NCBI RefSeq assembly: GCF_001426435.1
Contig: NZ_LMER01000016.1
Coordinates: forward strand, 95,453 to 159,452
DNA from: Angustibacter sp. Root456
GTDB lineage: Bacteria > Actinomycetota > Actinomycetes > Actinomycetales > Angustibacteraceae
Reading direction: 5' to 3'
Length of the DNA: 64,000 nucleotides
Shown here: piece by piece, positions 55,073 through 64,000 of the stretch
Numbering within the stretch: position 1 is the first letter of the stretch
How the letters are laid out: each line of letters starts with the position of its first letter
Notes under the pieces: generated by a model
Seen by the model: the letters and a program-made list of their open reading frames with translations, nothing else
Told to the model about the DNA's origin: nothing
The model's database searches: none
Translations under genes and position numbers: made by a program

Positions 55073-55651
55073 GTGGCCAAGGGCTTCCGCCGCACGCGGC
55101 GTGGCATTCGGGCGCGGCTCGACGACAACGAGCGCGGGCTGCTCGCGCATCTGCTCGTCGAGGTGCACGAGCTGCTGGACGACGACGCGGGCCCGGGCGA
55201 CGACGACCCGCTGGCCCAGCTCGTCGGCATCGGCACGGCGGTCGAGCCGCCGTCCGACCCCGCACTCGCCCGGCTGCTGCCGGACGCCCACCGCGACGAC
55301 CCCGAGGCCGCCGCGGAGTTCCGCCGCTACACCGAGAGCGGCCTGCGTGAGCGCAAGCGCGCCGGGCTGGAGGTGGCCCGCCGCACACTGGGCCGCGACG
55401 GCGCGCTGCTGCTCGATGACGACGAGGCGCGCGCGTGGGTGGTGGCGCTGACCGACGTCCGGCTCGTGCTCGCCTCGCGGATGGGCCTGGAGGTCGACGA
55501 GGACCACGAACGGCTCGAGGCGCTGGCCGACGAGCAGGACTCCGACGAGCCCGGGGGCCTGGGCTTCCTGCTCGCCGTCTACGACTTCCTCACCTGGCTG
55601 CAGGAGACGCTCGTCGAGGCGCTCCTGGAGCCCCTGCCCGACGGCTCCTGA
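55073..55651 (+). CDS. DUF2017 protein
   Basis: 192 aa from GTG 55073 (GAGGGAG upstream). Acidic, helical; typical pieces are MAKGFRRTRRGIRARLDDNERGLL start, DPALARLLPDAHRDDPEAAAEFRRYTE and FLLAVYDFLTWLQETLVEAL. The family regularly follows clpS in actinobacteria and is thought to be linked to ClpS, but its function is unknown. It ends ten bases before the convergent AbiEi-like gene. Confidence 0.9.
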   Translation: MAKGFRRTRRGIRARLDDNERGLLAHLLVEVHELLDDDAGPGDDDPLAQLVGIGTAVEPPSDPALARLLPDAHRDDPEAAAEFRRYTESGLRERKRAGLEVARRTLGRDGALLLDDDEARAWVVALTDVRLVLASRMGLEVDEDHERLEALADEQDSDEPGGLGFLLAVYDFLTWLQETLVEALLEPLPDGS

Positions 55652-55660
55652 CCCGCCGCC

Positions 55661-56659
55661 TCATCGTGGTCGCTGAGCATCGCCCGTGATGCGCGACCAC
55701 CACGTTGACGGGATGGGGCAGGTAGGTGAGCACGCACGGGGTGCTCCGAGCCAGCCACGGTCACGCAGGAGTGAGGCCACGTCGACGGCGACGTGGCACG
55801 CCGCCCCCGCCACGGGGCCCCAGCCGTAGCGCAGCGTGACGTCACCGACGAGCAGTGCGGCGTTGTCTCGGCGGCCGTCGCGCTCCGCCTCGTGGGCGGG
55901 GTGGTAGGCCAGGCCGTCGAGCTCGACGCGGACGCGGTACCGCTCGTACTCGACGTCGCTGTACCGGCATGCGCCATCGACGACGCGCCGCCGTTGGCGC
56001 GTGGCCGCGGGCAATCCGTGCCGCCGCTCGACGTCGCGCAGGTACCTGCGCTCCAACGGAGAGACGACACCTGCTGCGACGTCGGTCAGCACGTCCTGCA
56101 TGAGCCTGCGGTGCCTCACGCGCGAGCGCTGCTCGAGGGCCTCTCGCAGCCGCGCCGGCGTCGTCAAGCGGCGCCCGCACGCACGGGTGAGCCAGCCGAT
56201 CACGTCGTCCGGTGTCCGCTCGGCCGATGCGAGTTCCAGGACGGTGTGCTCGAGCCGCACCTGGGGAACCGCCGCGGCCGGGTGCTTCAGCAGGTCGTGC
56301 AGCCGGCTGCGGCGCAGGCTGACGCCCGGCGGAGCGGTGACGTGGTGCGTGGCGGGGACGACGATCTCGAGGTGGCGGGGTTCGTCGTCCACGAGTCCCT
56401 GCAGGAAGCCGGCGGTGCGGCGGTCGGCCAGCGCGTGGTCGCCTCCGTGCAGCAGCGCTGCCCTGAGGCGGGCGGCGAAGTCGTCCGGGCCGTTGTGGCA
56501 GAGGTACACGCCCGGGTGCAGCGCCCGCCACTCCCGCCGTCGTAGTCGTTGGGCCACCCACCCCCGCGAGCAGCCTGCGTGGAGGAGCTGTTGACGACTG
56601 AGCACGCCCGACTGGCCGGCGAGCAGCGCTCGGGCGGGGTCAGGGAGGTCGCGAGACAC
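55661..56659 (-). CDS. AbiEi-like / DUF559-type winged-helix protein
   Basis: 332 aa from ATG 56659. N-terminal HTH-like segment QSGVLSRQQLLHAGCSRGWVAQRLRRREWRALHPGVYL, as in AbiEi antitoxin-domain proteins; C-terminal nuclease-like fold YSDVEYERYRVRVELDGLAYHPAHEAERDGRRDNAALLVGD with the DUF559-type D/E pattern. No AbiEii toxin partner is adjacent. It is flanked by two REP-like palindromes, and its last residues are encoded by one of them. Function unclear; possibly mobile or defence related. Confidence 0.8.
   Translation of the reverse strand: MSRDLPDPARALLAGQSGVLSRQQLLHAGCSRGWVAQRLRRREWRALHPGVYLCHNGPDDFAARLRAALLHGGDHALADRRTAGFLQGLVDDEPRHLEIVVPATHHVTAPPGVSLRRSRLHDLLKHPAAAVPQVRLEHTVLELASAERTPDDVIGWLTRACGRRLTTPARLREALEQRSRVRHRRLMQDVLTDVAAGVVSPLERRYLRDVERRHGLPAATRQRRRVVDGACRYSDVEYERYRVRVELDGLAYHPAHEAERDGRRDNAALLVGDVTLRYGWGPVAGAACHVAVDVASLLRDRGWLGAPRACSPTCPIPSTWWSRITGDAQRPR
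55666..55700. repeat. REP-like palindrome, copy 1
   Basis: GTGGTCGC (55666-55673) pairs with GCGACCAC (55693-55700); an inner stem GCATC/GATGC (55677-55681, 55688-55692) forms after a TGA bulge. Ends in CCACCACG, shared with copy 2. It overlaps the 3' codons of the AbiEi-like gene. Confidence 0.6.
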
Positions 56660-56717
56660 CCGAGAACTCTGCCGGGTCAGTCGCCCGCCGGTGCTGCGTC
56701 GTCCACAGGGCCACCAT

Positions 56718-56757
56718 CGTGGTGCGAGCGCATCATCGGTGATGCTCAGCCACCACG
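56718..56757. repeat. REP-like palindrome, copy 2
   Basis: CGTGGTG (56718-56724) pairs with CACCACG (56751-56757); inner GCATCA/TGATGC around loop TCGG. The 3' half (GTGATGC...CCACCACG) matches copy 1 at 16 of 19 bases in the same orientation. It lies just upstream of the AbiEi-like gene. Confidence 0.6.
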
Positions 56758-56835
56758 GTGCTGCGGCGGGGGCGGGCGGGGCGGCGCGTGGTGAGGGTCA
56801 CGCCCCCGATGAGCAGCGGGACGCCGCGGCGACCG

Positions 56836-56851
56836 TAGGCTCGGACGCGTG
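56836..56851 (+). promoter_or_regulatory. Predicted leaderless promoter (-10 TAGGCT) of murI
   Basis: TAGGCT (56836-56841) ends 7 nt before GTG 56849; no ribosome site. Confidence 0.45.
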
Positions 56852-57652
56852 GCAGACGCACCCATCGGCATCTTCGACAGCGGCTACGGCGGGCTGACCG
56901 TGGCGCGCGCGGTGCTCGACCAGCTGCCGCACGAGCCGGTGCTCTACCTGGGCGACACCGCGCGCCAGCCGTACGGGCCGCGCCCCATCGCCCAGGTGCG
57001 CGAGTTCGCCCTCGAGTGCCTCGACGACCTCGTCGACCAGGGCGTGAAGCTGCTGGTGATCGCGTGCAACTCGGCCAGCGCGGCCGTGCTCAGCGACGCG
57101 CGCGAGCGGTACGACGTCCCGGTGGTGGAGGTGATCCGGCCGGCCGTGCGCCGCGCCGCGGCCGCCAGCCGGGTCGGGCACGTCGGGGTGATCTGCACGC
57201 AGGCCACCAAGACCTCCGGCGCCTACGAGGACGCCTTCGCCGCCGCGCCGCACCTGCAGGTGACGACGCAGGCCTGCCCGCGGTTCGTGCAGTTCGTCGA
57301 GGCCGGCGTCACCTCCGGCCCCGAGCTGCTGGAGGCGGCGCACGAGTACCTCGACCCCGTGGTGGCCGCGGGCGTCGACACCCTGATCCTCGGCTGCACG
57401 CACTATCCGCTGCTCACCGGCGTCATCTCCTACGTCGTCGGTGACCTCGTCACCTTGGTGAGCAGCGCGGAGGAGACCGCGAAGGACGTCTACCGCCAGC
57501 TGGTGCAGCACGACCTGCTGCGGGCCGCCCACCTGCCCGCGCCGCAGCACCGGTTCGTCACCACCGGCGACCCCGAGACGTTCGCCGAGCTCGGACGCCG
57601 GTTCCTCGGCCCCGAGATCTCGCGCGCCCAGCTGCTCGTGGCGGCGCGATGA
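56849..57652 (+). CDS. murI: Glutamate racemase
   Basis: 267 aa from GTG 56849. Catalytic pair: [18 protein letters not shown] then ACNSAS (Cys ~75) and LGCTHYPLL (Cys ~185); TARQPYG. Makes D-glutamate for peptidoglycan. It starts an operon of murI, MBL hydrolase, rph and rdgB; its stop overlaps the next start (ATGA). Confidence 0.95.
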   Translation: MADAPIGIFDSGYGGLTVARAVLDQLPHEPVLYLGDTARQPYGPRPIAQVREFALECLDDLVDQGVKLLVIACNSASAAVLSDARERYDVPVVEVIRPAVRRAAAASRVGHVGVICTQATKTSGAYEDAFAAAPHLQVTTQACPRFVQFVEAGVTSGPELLEAAHEYLDPVVAAGVDTLILGCTHYPLLTGVISYVVGDLVTLVSSAEETAKDVYRQLVQHDLLRAAHLPAPQHRFVTTGDPETFAELGRRFLGPEISRAQLLVAAR

Positions 57653-58434
57653 GGCTCACCGTGGTGGGCTGCTCGGGCTCGGTGCCCGGCCCGCAGTCAC
57701 CGGCGTCGTGCTACCTCGTCGAGGCCGACGGCGTGGGCGCGGACGGCGCGCCGCGCACCTGGCGCATCGCTCTCGACCTCGGCAGCGGGGCCCTCGGCGC
57801 GCTGCAGCGCCACCTCGATCCCATGACGCTGGACGCGGTGCTGCTGTCGCACCTGCACGCCGACCACTGCCTCGACCTGTGCGGCCTGTACGTGATGCTC
57901 AAGCACTCGCCGGTCGGCCCGCAGCCGCGTCCCCGCGTGCCGGTGTGGGGGCCGACGGGCACAGCCGCGCGACTCGCTCGGGCCTACGACCTGTCGCCCG
58001 AGCCGGGGATGAACCGCGAGTACGAGTTCGCCGAGTGGGCTGACGCCCAGCCGGTGGAGATCGGCCCGTTCACCGTGACGCCGATGCGCGTCAACCACCC
58101 GGTCGAGGCGTACGGCGTGCGAGTCGAGGCCGGCGGCGCGGTGCTCGCCTACACCGGTGACACCGACGCCTGCGAGGCGCTGGAGTCGTTGTGCTGCAAC
58201 GCCTCGCTGATGCTGGCCGACGCGGCGTTCATCGACGGACGCGACGAGTCGAAGGGCATCCACCTGTCCGGACGCCGGGCCGCGCAGGCCGCGCTCGACG
58301 CCGGGGGTGTGCAGCGACTGGTGCTCACTCACCTGCCCCCGTGGAACGACGCAGCGCAGGTGGTCGAGCAGGCCCGCGAGGTCTGGGACGGCCCGCTCGA
58401 CGTCGCCGAGCCGGGTGCGACGTACGACCTCTAG
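57649..58434 (+). CDS. MBL-fold metallo-hydrolase (RNase Z-like)
   Basis: 261 aa from ATG 57649, overlapping murI. Metal-binding motif [36 protein letters not shown] and a late LTHLPPWND. Similar to the murI-linked beta-lactamase-fold hydrolases of actinobacteria. Possibly a phosphodiesterase or RNase Z-like nuclease; the exact substrate is unknown. The GC-rich surroundings and gene order murI-MBL-rph-rdgB are a conserved block. Confidence 0.9.
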   Translation: MRLTVVGCSGSVPGPQSPASCYLVEADGVGADGAPRTWRIALDLGSGALGALQRHLDPMTLDAVLLSHLHADHCLDLCGLYVMLKHSPVGPQPRPRVPVWGPTGTAARLARAYDLSPEPGMNREYEFAEWADAQPVEIGPFTVTPMRVNHPVEAYGVRVEAGGAVLAYTGDTDACEALESLCCNASLMLADAAFIDGRDESKGIHLSGRRAAQAALDAGGVQRLVLTHLPPWNDAAQVVEQAREVWDGPLDVAEPGATYDL

Positions 58435-58446
58435 CCTGGTGGCATG
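58432..58446 (+). promoter_or_regulatory. Predicted leaderless promoter (-10 TAGCCT) of rph
   Basis: TAGCCT (58432-58437, including the upstream gene's TAG stop) ends 6 nt before ATG 58444. Confidence 0.4.
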
Positions 58447-59199
58447 TCCACCGAACCCTTGACCACTGACGCGCGCCCGGACGGGCGCGGCGTCGACGAG
58501 CTGCGACCGGTGAAGCTGACCCGCGGGTGGCTCGACCACGCCGAGGGCAGCGTGCTCGTGGAGTTCGGCCGCACCCGCGTGCTGTGCGCGGCGTCGTTCA
58601 CGGCCGGCGTCCCGCGCTGGCGCAAGGGGAGCGGCCAGGGCTGGGTGACGGCCGAGTACGCGATGCTGCCACGGGCCACGAACACCCGCGGCGACCGCGA
58701 GTCGGTCAAGGGCCGCATCGGCGGCCGCACGCACGAGATCAGCCGCCTCATCGGGCGCAGCCTGCGCGCCGTGATCGACACGAAGGCGTTGGGCGAGAAC
58801 ACGATCGTGCTCGACTGCGATGTGCTGCAGGCGGACGGCGGCACGCGCACCGCCGCCATCACGGGCGCCTACGTGGCCCTCGCCGACGCCGTCGAGCACG
58901 CTCGGGCCCGCGGCCTCGTGGCGGCGACGGCGCAGCCGCTCACGGGCTCGGTGGCGGCGGTGAGCGTCGGCATCGTGCGCGACCGCCCGGTGCTCGACCT
59001 CTGCTACGACGAGGACGTCAGCGCGGGCACTGACATGAACATCGTGATGACCGGCGACGGCCGCTACGTCGAGGTGCAGGGCACCGCCGAGGGGAAGGCG
59101 TTCGACCGCGCGCTGCTCGACTCGCTGCTCGACCTCGGCGCGGCCGGCTGCGCCGAGCTGACCCGCCTGCAGCGCGCCGCCCTGGAGGAGAGCAAGTGA
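58444..59199 (+). CDS. rph: Ribonuclease PH
   Basis: 251 aa from ATG 58444. RNase PH features: [84 protein letters not shown] and [34 protein letters not shown] split by motif. Trims tRNA 3' ends phosphorolytically. Coupled to rdgB by GTGA overlap. Confidence 0.97.
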   Translation: MSTEPLTTDARPDGRGVDELRPVKLTRGWLDHAEGSVLVEFGRTRVLCAASFTAGVPRWRKGSGQGWVTAEYAMLPRATNTRGDRESVKGRIGGRTHEISRLIGRSLRAVIDTKALGENTIVLDCDVLQADGGTRTAAITGAYVALADAVEHARARGLVAATAQPLTGSVAAVSVGIVRDRPVLDLCYDEDVSAGTDMNIVMTGDGRYVEVQGTAEGKAFDRALLDSLLDLGAAGCAELTRLQRAALEESK

Positions 59200-59855
59200 G
59201 CGCCCCCGACGGCGCGCGCCTGGTCCTGGCCACCCACAACCCGCACAAGGTCGTCGAGCTGCGCGAGATCCTCGCCGACGTGGTCGCCGAACGGGGGCTG
59301 TCGATCGACCTCGACCGCGCCGTCGTCGGTGTCGACGCGTTCGAGGGCATCGAGGACGTCGTCGAGAACGGCGCGACGTTCGCGGCCAACGCGCTGCTGA
59401 AGGCGCACTCGGTCTGCACCGTGACGGGCCTGCCCGCCCTGGCGGACGACTCCGGCCTGGCCGTCGACATCCTCGGCGGCTCGCCCGGCATCTTCTCGGC
59501 CCGCTGGAGCGGCCGAACCGATCTCGACCGGCAAGCCAAGGACCGCGCCAACGTCGAGCTCCTGCTGGCCCAGCTGAGCGACGTCCTCGACGAGCACCGG
59601 GGCGCCGGGTTCGTCTGCGCCGCAGCGCTCGTGACCCCGGACGGCACCGAGCTGGTCGAGCACGGCGAGGTGCGAGGCACGCTCGAGCGCTCCCCGCGCG
59701 GCCAGAACGGCTTCGGCTACGACCCGATCCTGCGGGTCGACGAGACGCGCACGCTGGCGGAGTACACGAACGCCGAGAAGCACGCGATCAGCCACCGCGG
59801 GAAGGCGTTGCGGGCCATCGCCCCGCACGTCGTCGACCTGCTCGCGAAGGACTGA
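59196..59855 (+). CDS. rdgB: Non-canonical purine NTP pyrophosphatase (RdgB/HAM1)
   Basis: 219 aa from GTG 59196. Family pieces [58 protein letters not shown] and [27 protein letters not shown]. Removes dITP/XTP from nucleotide pools. Last gene of the murI-rph block. Confidence 0.97.
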   Translation: MSAPDGARLVLATHNPHKVVELREILADVVAERGLSIDLDRAVVGVDAFEGIEDVVENGATFAANALLKAHSVCTVTGLPALADDSGLAVDILGGSPGIFSARWSGRTDLDRQAKDRANVELLLAQLSDVLDEHRGAGFVCAAALVTPDGTELVEHGEVRGTLERSPRGQNGFGYDPILRVDETRTLAEYTNAEKHAISHRGKALRAIAPHVVDLLAKD

Positions 59856-59921
59856 CCCCGGGTCGTCGCCCGGAACGGGTCAGCGACGACGGGCCACCGC
59901 CCTGCGTGTGATCCTGAGGCC

Positions 59922-61472
59922 ATGATGCGGTGGCGGTGGAGTGCGCTGGCCGGAGTGGCGGCCGGGGCGCTGACGGTGGGCGTGGCCGAGCTGCTGGCTG
60001 CCGTCGCCGTGCGCCTCGGGGTGAGCGGCACCCCGTCGCCGGTCGTGGCGCTCGGGGAGGCGTTCATCGACCGCACGCCGCCCTGGCTCAAGGACCTGGC
60101 GATCTCGACGTTCGGCACCCACGACAAGACGGCTCTGCTGACCGGCATCGCCCTCGTCGTCACCGCGATGGCCGCCGCGGCCGGCCTGCTCGCGGCCCGC
60201 CACCGCGTCGCCGGGCTCCTCGTGGTCGTCGCTCTGGCAGCCGTCGCGGCGCTCGCGGTGCTGAGCCGCCCGAACGCGTCACTGTCGGGCGTGCTGCCGA
60301 CGCTCGTGGGCGCGGTGTGCGGCCTGTTCGCCCTCTCGCGCCTGCTCGACCGCGAGACGGGGTGGACGTCGGCGGCCGCCGACGTGCGCGCTGCTGAGGG
60401 CCCGGCGCGGCGGGCGTTTCTCACGGGGCTGGCGGGATCGGGCGCGGTGGCGGTGCTCGCGGGAGCCGGCTCTCTCGTCGTCGCCCGCGCCTCGCGGGCC
60501 GTGCAGGCCGGCCGCGCGGCGCTGCGGCTGCCCGCCCCGACGGGCCCCGGGCCGACGCCCAGCGAGCTCGCGAGCCTCGACGTGCCCGGCATCTCGGCGC
60601 TCGTGACGCCACCCGACGTCTTCTACCGCGTCGACACGGCGCTGTCGGTGCCGCAGGTGTCGCCCGGCGACTGGCACCTGCGCGTGCACGGCTTGGTGGC
60701 CGAGCCGCTCGACCTGTCGTTCGACGACCTGCTGGCGCTGCCGATGGTCGAGCGGATGGTCACCCTCACGTGCGTGTCGAACGACGTCGGCGGTGACCTC
60801 GTGGGCAACCAGGTGTGGCTCGGCCACCCCATCCGCGAGCTGCTCGCCCGGGCACGCCCGCTGCCGGGCGCCGACATGGTGCTCTCGACCAGCGCCGACG
60901 GCTGGACGGCGGGCACGCCGCTGGACGCCCTCACCGATCCCGGCCGGGACGCACTGCTGGCGATCGCGATGGGCGGCCAGCCGCTGCCGGTGGAGCACGG
61001 CTTCCCAGTGCGAATGGTCGTGCCGGGCCTGTACGGCTACGTGTCGGCCACCAAGTGGGTCGTCGACCTCGAGGTCACGCGGTTCGACCAGGCCGAGGGC
61101 TACTGGACGCCGCGCGGGTGGTCGGCGCGCGGCCCGATCAAGACGCAGTCGCGCATCGACGTGCCGCGCGCCGGGCGCACGGTGAAGGCCGGCCGCGTCA
61201 CCGTCGCGGGCGTGGCGTGGGCCCAGCACCGCGGCATCGAGCGCGTCGAGGTGCGGGTGGACGGCGGCCCGTGGCGCCCGGCGCAGCTCGCGGGCGGGGG
61301 CACGGTCGACACGTGGAGGCAGTGGACCTTCGCGTGGGATGCCACTGGCGGCGACCACACGCTGCAGGTGCGCGCGACCGACAGCACCGGGGTGACGCAG
61401 ACGGCGGAGCAGGCGCCGCCGGCGCCCGACGGCGCCACCGGCTGGCACACCGTGCAGGTCACGGTGCGCTGA
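59922..61472 (+). CDS. Membrane-anchored molybdopterin-dependent oxidoreductase, copy 1
   Basis: 516 aa from ATG 59922 (TGAGGCC upstream; weak site). Residues 1-140 hold about four membrane helices with a conserved loop FIDRTPPWLKDLAISTFGTHDKT; then a twin-arginine-like segment ARRAFLTGLAGSGAVAVLAGAG (RR at 163-164); then a sulfite-oxidase-type domain with probable Mo ligand Cys 284 in TLTCVSNDVGGD and a C-terminal Mo-co dimerisation domain. The fusion of helices before an internal RR signal is unusual. Substrate unknown. Confidence 0.88.
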   Translation: MMRWRWSALAGVAAGALTVGVAELLAAVAVRLGVSGTPSPVVALGEAFIDRTPPWLKDLAISTFGTHDKTALLTGIALVVTAMAAAAGLLAARHRVAGLLVVVALAAVAALAVLSRPNASLSGVLPTLVGAVCGLFALSRLLDRETGWTSAAADVRAAEGPARRAFLTGLAGSGAVAVLAGAGSLVVARASRAVQAGRAALRLPAPTGPGPTPSELASLDVPGISALVTPPDVFYRVDTALSVPQVSPGDWHLRVHGLVAEPLDLSFDDLLALPMVERMVTLTCVSNDVGGDLVGNQVWLGHPIRELLARARPLPGADMVLSTSADGWTAGTPLDALTDPGRDALLAIAMGGQPLPVEHGFPVRMVVPGLYGYVSATKWVVDLEVTRFDQAEGYWTPRGWSARGPIKTQSRIDVPRAGRTVKAGRVTVAGVAWAQHRGIERVEVRVDGGPWRPAQLAGGGTVDTWRQWTFAWDATGGDHTLQVRATDSTGVTQTAEQAPPAPDGATGWHTVQVTVR

Positions 61473-61535
61473 CCCGTCCGGAGACGCGACCACACCGAGA
61501 CCCATCCGGACGCCGACCGGCTGCGAACCAGCCGC

Positions 61536-63071
61536 ATGGCCACCCCCACGCGACCTCCCGTCCCGACCGCTGCCTTCGCCGGCTTGCTGGCGGGGGCCGT
61601 CACGATCGGCGTGGCCGAGCTGCTGGCCGCCGTCCTGGACGCCGTGGGGATCGGCTCCGGGCACGGCAGCCCGGTGCTCGCCGTCGGCGACGCGTTCGTC
61701 GACCGGACACCGGCGTGGCTCAAGGACTTCGCGATCAGCACGTTCGGCAGCCACGACAAGCAGGTGCTGCTCGCCAGCATCGGCGTGGTGCTCGCGGTGC
61801 TGGCGGTCGTGGCCGGCGTCCTCGCGCGGCGGCGGTGGACGGTTGGCGCGGCCCTCGTGCTGGTGCTCGGCGCTGTGGCCGCCGTCGCGGTCGTCACCCG
61901 GCCGTCGGCGTCCGCGCTCGACGTGCTGCCTACGGTGCTGGGCACGGCTGCCGGCATCGCGACGCTGCGCGCGCTGATGCTGCGCGCGCTCCCCACGGAC
62001 GGTGCCGTCTCGCGGCGCGCGTTCCTGCAGGGAGCTGGTGCGGCCGGCGCCGTCGCGGTGGTCTCGGGCGTCGCTAGCCGCGCGGTCGGCGGGTCGTCGA
62101 AGAGCGCCGCCGCCTCGCGTGCGGCCGTGCGCCTTCCCGAACCCGTTGAGCGAGTGACGATCCCGTCGGGTGTGCAGCTGCCGGTCGACGGCATCACACC
62201 GTGGCGCACCGATCCGCAGAGCTTCTACCGGGTCGACACGGCGCTGAGCGTGCCGCAGGTGACGACGGGGGAGTGGTCGCTGCGCGTGCACGGGCTGGTC
62301 GACCGCGAGCTGACGTTGAGCTACGACGACCTGCTCTCCAAACCGTTGGTAGAGAGAGCGATCACGCTGACCTGCGTGTCGAACGAGGTTGGCGGGAAGC
62401 TCGCCGGCAACGCCGTGTGGCTCGGCTACCCGGTCGCCGATCTGCTCAAGGGCCTCGGCGTCGACGGCTGGGCCGACATGGTGCTCTCGACGTCGGTCGA
62501 CGGCATGACCATCTCGACACCGCTCCATCACCTGACCGGTGACCGCGAGGCGCTGGTGGCTGTGGCGATGAACGGCGTGCCGCTGCCGCCCGAGCACGGC
62601 TTCCCGGCGCGGCTCGTGGTGCCCGGCCTCTACGGGTACGTCTCCGCGACCAAGTGGGTCACGGATCTGAAGGTCACCCGCTTCGCCGACGACGAGGCCT
62701 ACTGGACGTCGCGCGGTTACGCCGCCAAGGCGCCGATCAAGGCGTCGTCGCGCATCGACGTGCCGCGCTCGTTCGCGCAGCTGAAGGCAGGACGCCAGCC
62801 CGTGGCCGGCGTCGCGTGGGCGCAGGGAACCGGCGTGCGCGAGGTGCAGGTGCGCGTCGACCAGGGGCCGTGGCATCAGGCGCGCCTGGCCGACGTCCCC
62901 ACCGACACCACGTGGGTGCAGTGGGTCTACGAGTGGGACGCCACGCCCGGCAACCACACCATCGAGTGCCGGCTCATCGACTCCGACGGCACCCCGCAGA
63001 TCGCCCAGCGCACGGGTGTGCGCCCCGACGGCAGCACGGGCCTGGACTCCAAGAACGTCACCGTCTCGTAG
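61536..63071 (+). CDS. Membrane-anchored molybdopterin-dependent oxidoreductase, copy 2
   Basis: 511 aa from ATG 61536. Same plan as its upstream neighbour: four helices, loop FVDRTPAWLKDFAISTFGSHDKQ, RR at 160-161 (SRRAFLQGAGAAGAVAV), Mo ligand Cys 280 in TLTCVSNEVGGK, and dimerisation domain. The two are clearly a tandem duplication, diverged mainly in the linker. No cytochrome subunit is next to them. It is followed by the fasciclin lipoprotein gene. Confidence 0.88.
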   Translation: MATPTRPPVPTAAFAGLLAGAVTIGVAELLAAVLDAVGIGSGHGSPVLAVGDAFVDRTPAWLKDFAISTFGSHDKQVLLASIGVVLAVLAVVAGVLARRRWTVGAALVLVLGAVAAVAVVTRPSASALDVLPTVLGTAAGIATLRALMLRALPTDGAVSRRAFLQGAGAAGAVAVVSGVASRAVGGSSKSAAASRAAVRLPEPVERVTIPSGVQLPVDGITPWRTDPQSFYRVDTALSVPQVTTGEWSLRVHGLVDRELTLSYDDLLSKPLVERAITLTCVSNEVGGKLAGNAVWLGYPVADLLKGLGVDGWADMVLSTSVDGMTISTPLHHLTGDREALVAVAMNGVPLPPEHGFPARLVVPGLYGYVSATKWVTDLKVTRFADDEAYWTSRGYAAKAPIKASSRIDVPRSFAQLKAGRQPVAGVAWAQGTGVREVQVRVDQGPWHQARLADVPTDTTWVQWVYEWDATPGNHTIECRLIDSDGTPQIAQRTGVRPDGSTGLDSKNVTVS

Positions 63072-63198
63072 TCCGTCGGCGGTGGCCGGAAAAAACTTCG
63101 GAAGTTGACCAATCCACGAACCGATCCGCCCCGAAGACCCCGTGACCGCACAGACCGGGCCCTTCGGCTCGGCTCACCACCTCAAGGAGATCGCTGAC

Positions 63199-63864
63199 AT
63201 GAAGCCTCGTCTCGCCCTCGTCGTCGCCTTCGCCGGTGTCGCCCTCGCCGCCAGCGCCTGCGGCAGCAGCACGGACGACGCGGCCGCCGGCTCGTCCAGC
63301 TCGACCACGAGCTCGTCGAGCTCCTCGAGCATGGCCGACACCCCCACCACCGACGCGATGCCGGCGAACCTCGTCGGCCCGGGCTGCGCCGACTACGCCA
63401 AGGCCGTCCCGAGCGGCGCCGGTTCGGTCGAGGGCATGGCCCAGGACCCGGTGGCCACCGCAGCCTCCAACAACCCGCTCCTCACGACGCTCACGAAGGC
63501 CGTGTCGGGCAAGGTCAACCCCTCGGTCGACCTCGTCAACACGCTCAACAACGGCGAGTTCACGGTGTTCGCGCCCGTCGACGACGCGTTCAAGAAGCTC
63601 CCCGCCGGCACGATCGACACCCTCGCCAAGGAGAAGGGCGGCAAGACGCTCTCCTCGATCCTGACCTACCACGTGGTGGCCGGGCAGCTGTCGCCGAGCG
63701 AGGTCGTCGGCACCCACAAGACCGTCAACGGCGCCGAGCTCAAGGTGACCGGCTCGGGCGACAACCTGATGGTCAACGACGCCAACGTGATCTGCGGCGG
63801 CGTCAAGACCGCCAACGCCACCGTGTACCTCATCGACTCGGTGCTGATGCCGCCCGCGAAGTGA
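63199..63864 (+). CDS. Fasciclin-domain lipoprotein (MPT83/MPT70-like)
   Basis: 221 aa from ATG 63199 (AAGGAG at 63184-63189). Lipoprotein signal with lipobox LAASAC, then a Ser/Thr-rich linker. One FAS1 domain: [48 protein letters not shown] and [15 protein letters not shown]. In mycobacteria the homologues MPT83/MPT70 are surface antigens under SigK. The upstream region 63072-63198 has a weak CAATCC/CCGAAG pair that could be an ECF promoter; I do not rely on it. Confidence 0.93.
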   Translation: MKPRLALVVAFAGVALAASACGSSTDDAAAGSSSSTTSSSSSSSMADTPTTDAMPANLVGPGCADYAKAVPSGAGSVEGMAQDPVATAASNNPLLTTLTKAVSGKVNPSVDLVNTLNNGEFTVFAPVDDAFKKLPAGTIDTLAKEKGGKTLSSILTYHVVAGQLSPSEVVGTHKTVNGAELKVTGSGDNLMVNDANVICGGVKTANATVYLIDSVLMPPAK

Positions 63865-63921
63865 CCCACCCAGTGCTGCACCAGGCCTGACGGGTCGACT
63901 CCTCCCAGGGCCCGTCACCAC

Positions 63922-63967
63922 ACCGCCTCCGTCGTCCGGCTCGCACGAGCCGGACGACGGAGGCGGT
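63922..63967 (+). terminator. Strong terminator after the fasciclin gene
   Basis: A perfect 22-bp stem (63922-63943 with 63946-63967) separated by only CA, so the practical loop is 4-6 nt; followed by GTTCGTGGGTTTC. The remaining bases to 64000 show no gene. Confidence 0.88.
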
Positions 63968-64000
63968 TCGTGGGTTTCGAGGCCCCGCACGGCCAGCCCG

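Noticed and set aside
63072..63198. SigK-like promoter before the fasciclin gene (CAATCC then CCGAAG)
   Set aside because: Matches are weak, the spacing differs from what I recall of SigK promoters, and no sigK is in the window; kept only as a remark.

Overview
This 64 kb window is visibly very G+C-rich, with GTG starts, pervasive 4-base ATGA/GTGA gene overlaps and many starts that look leaderless. These traits, a transfer-messenger RNA with tag ADSHSTDFALAA, a SigL/RslA-type sigma/anti-sigma pair, a SAM-IV-type riboswitch, an MPT83-like fasciclin lipoprotein and a 10-methyl fatty acid gene pair all point to a chromosome segment of an actinomycete. The genus cannot be fixed from this sequence alone.

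Layout. 0-9.5 kb: a partial NADP oxidoreductase, ssrA, a NarL-type two-component system, a three-gene ABC exporter operon, then sigL-rslA. Three copies of one ECF promoter motif (TGAACC-N16-CGT) lie before sigL and back-to-back between a membrane protein gene and a Tat-type Rieske protein gene, which defines a small local SigL regulon. 9.5-20.6 kb: ornithine aminotransferase, housekeeping and hypothetical genes, a trpS gene behind a leader peptide with tandem Trp codons and competing hairpins (an attenuator), and a class V aminotransferase behind a SAM-IV-like riboswitch. 20.6-24.4 kb: the FAD reductase/methyltransferase pair for 10-methyl-branched fatty acids, with a TMEM175-like channel gene.

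24.4-28.7 kb: an accessory island of lower G+C at its left end. It holds a HEPN-motif protein (possible defence cargo), an HUH rolling-circle-type Rep, a small downstream gene and a large serine recombinase. A DUF222/HNH nuclease gene borders it. 30.3-41.3 kb: a diguanylate cyclase, malic enzyme, YqgE, a DUF3039 protein, a secreted metalloprotease, a DEAD/DEAH helicase, an esterase, an SGNH lipoprotein, thioredoxin and a secreted unknown.

41.4-50.7 kb: a tyrosine/homogentisate degradation region: a homodimeric-E1-like dehydrogenase with an IclR regulator, an Lrp regulator, HPPD, fumarylacetoacetase, an unknown 276-aa protein and homogentisate dioxygenase. A perfect 21-bp palindrome sits in the divergent hmgA promoter. 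No known maleylacetoacetate isomerase gene is visible. 50.9-59.9 kb: 5'-nucleotidase, pncA-pncB (NAD salvage), clpS, DUF2017, an AbiEi-like gene flanked by two REP-like palindromes, then murI, MBL hydrolase, rph and rdgB. 59.9-64 kb: two tandem membrane-anchored molybdopterin oxidoreductases and a fasciclin lipoprotein, closed by a strong terminator.
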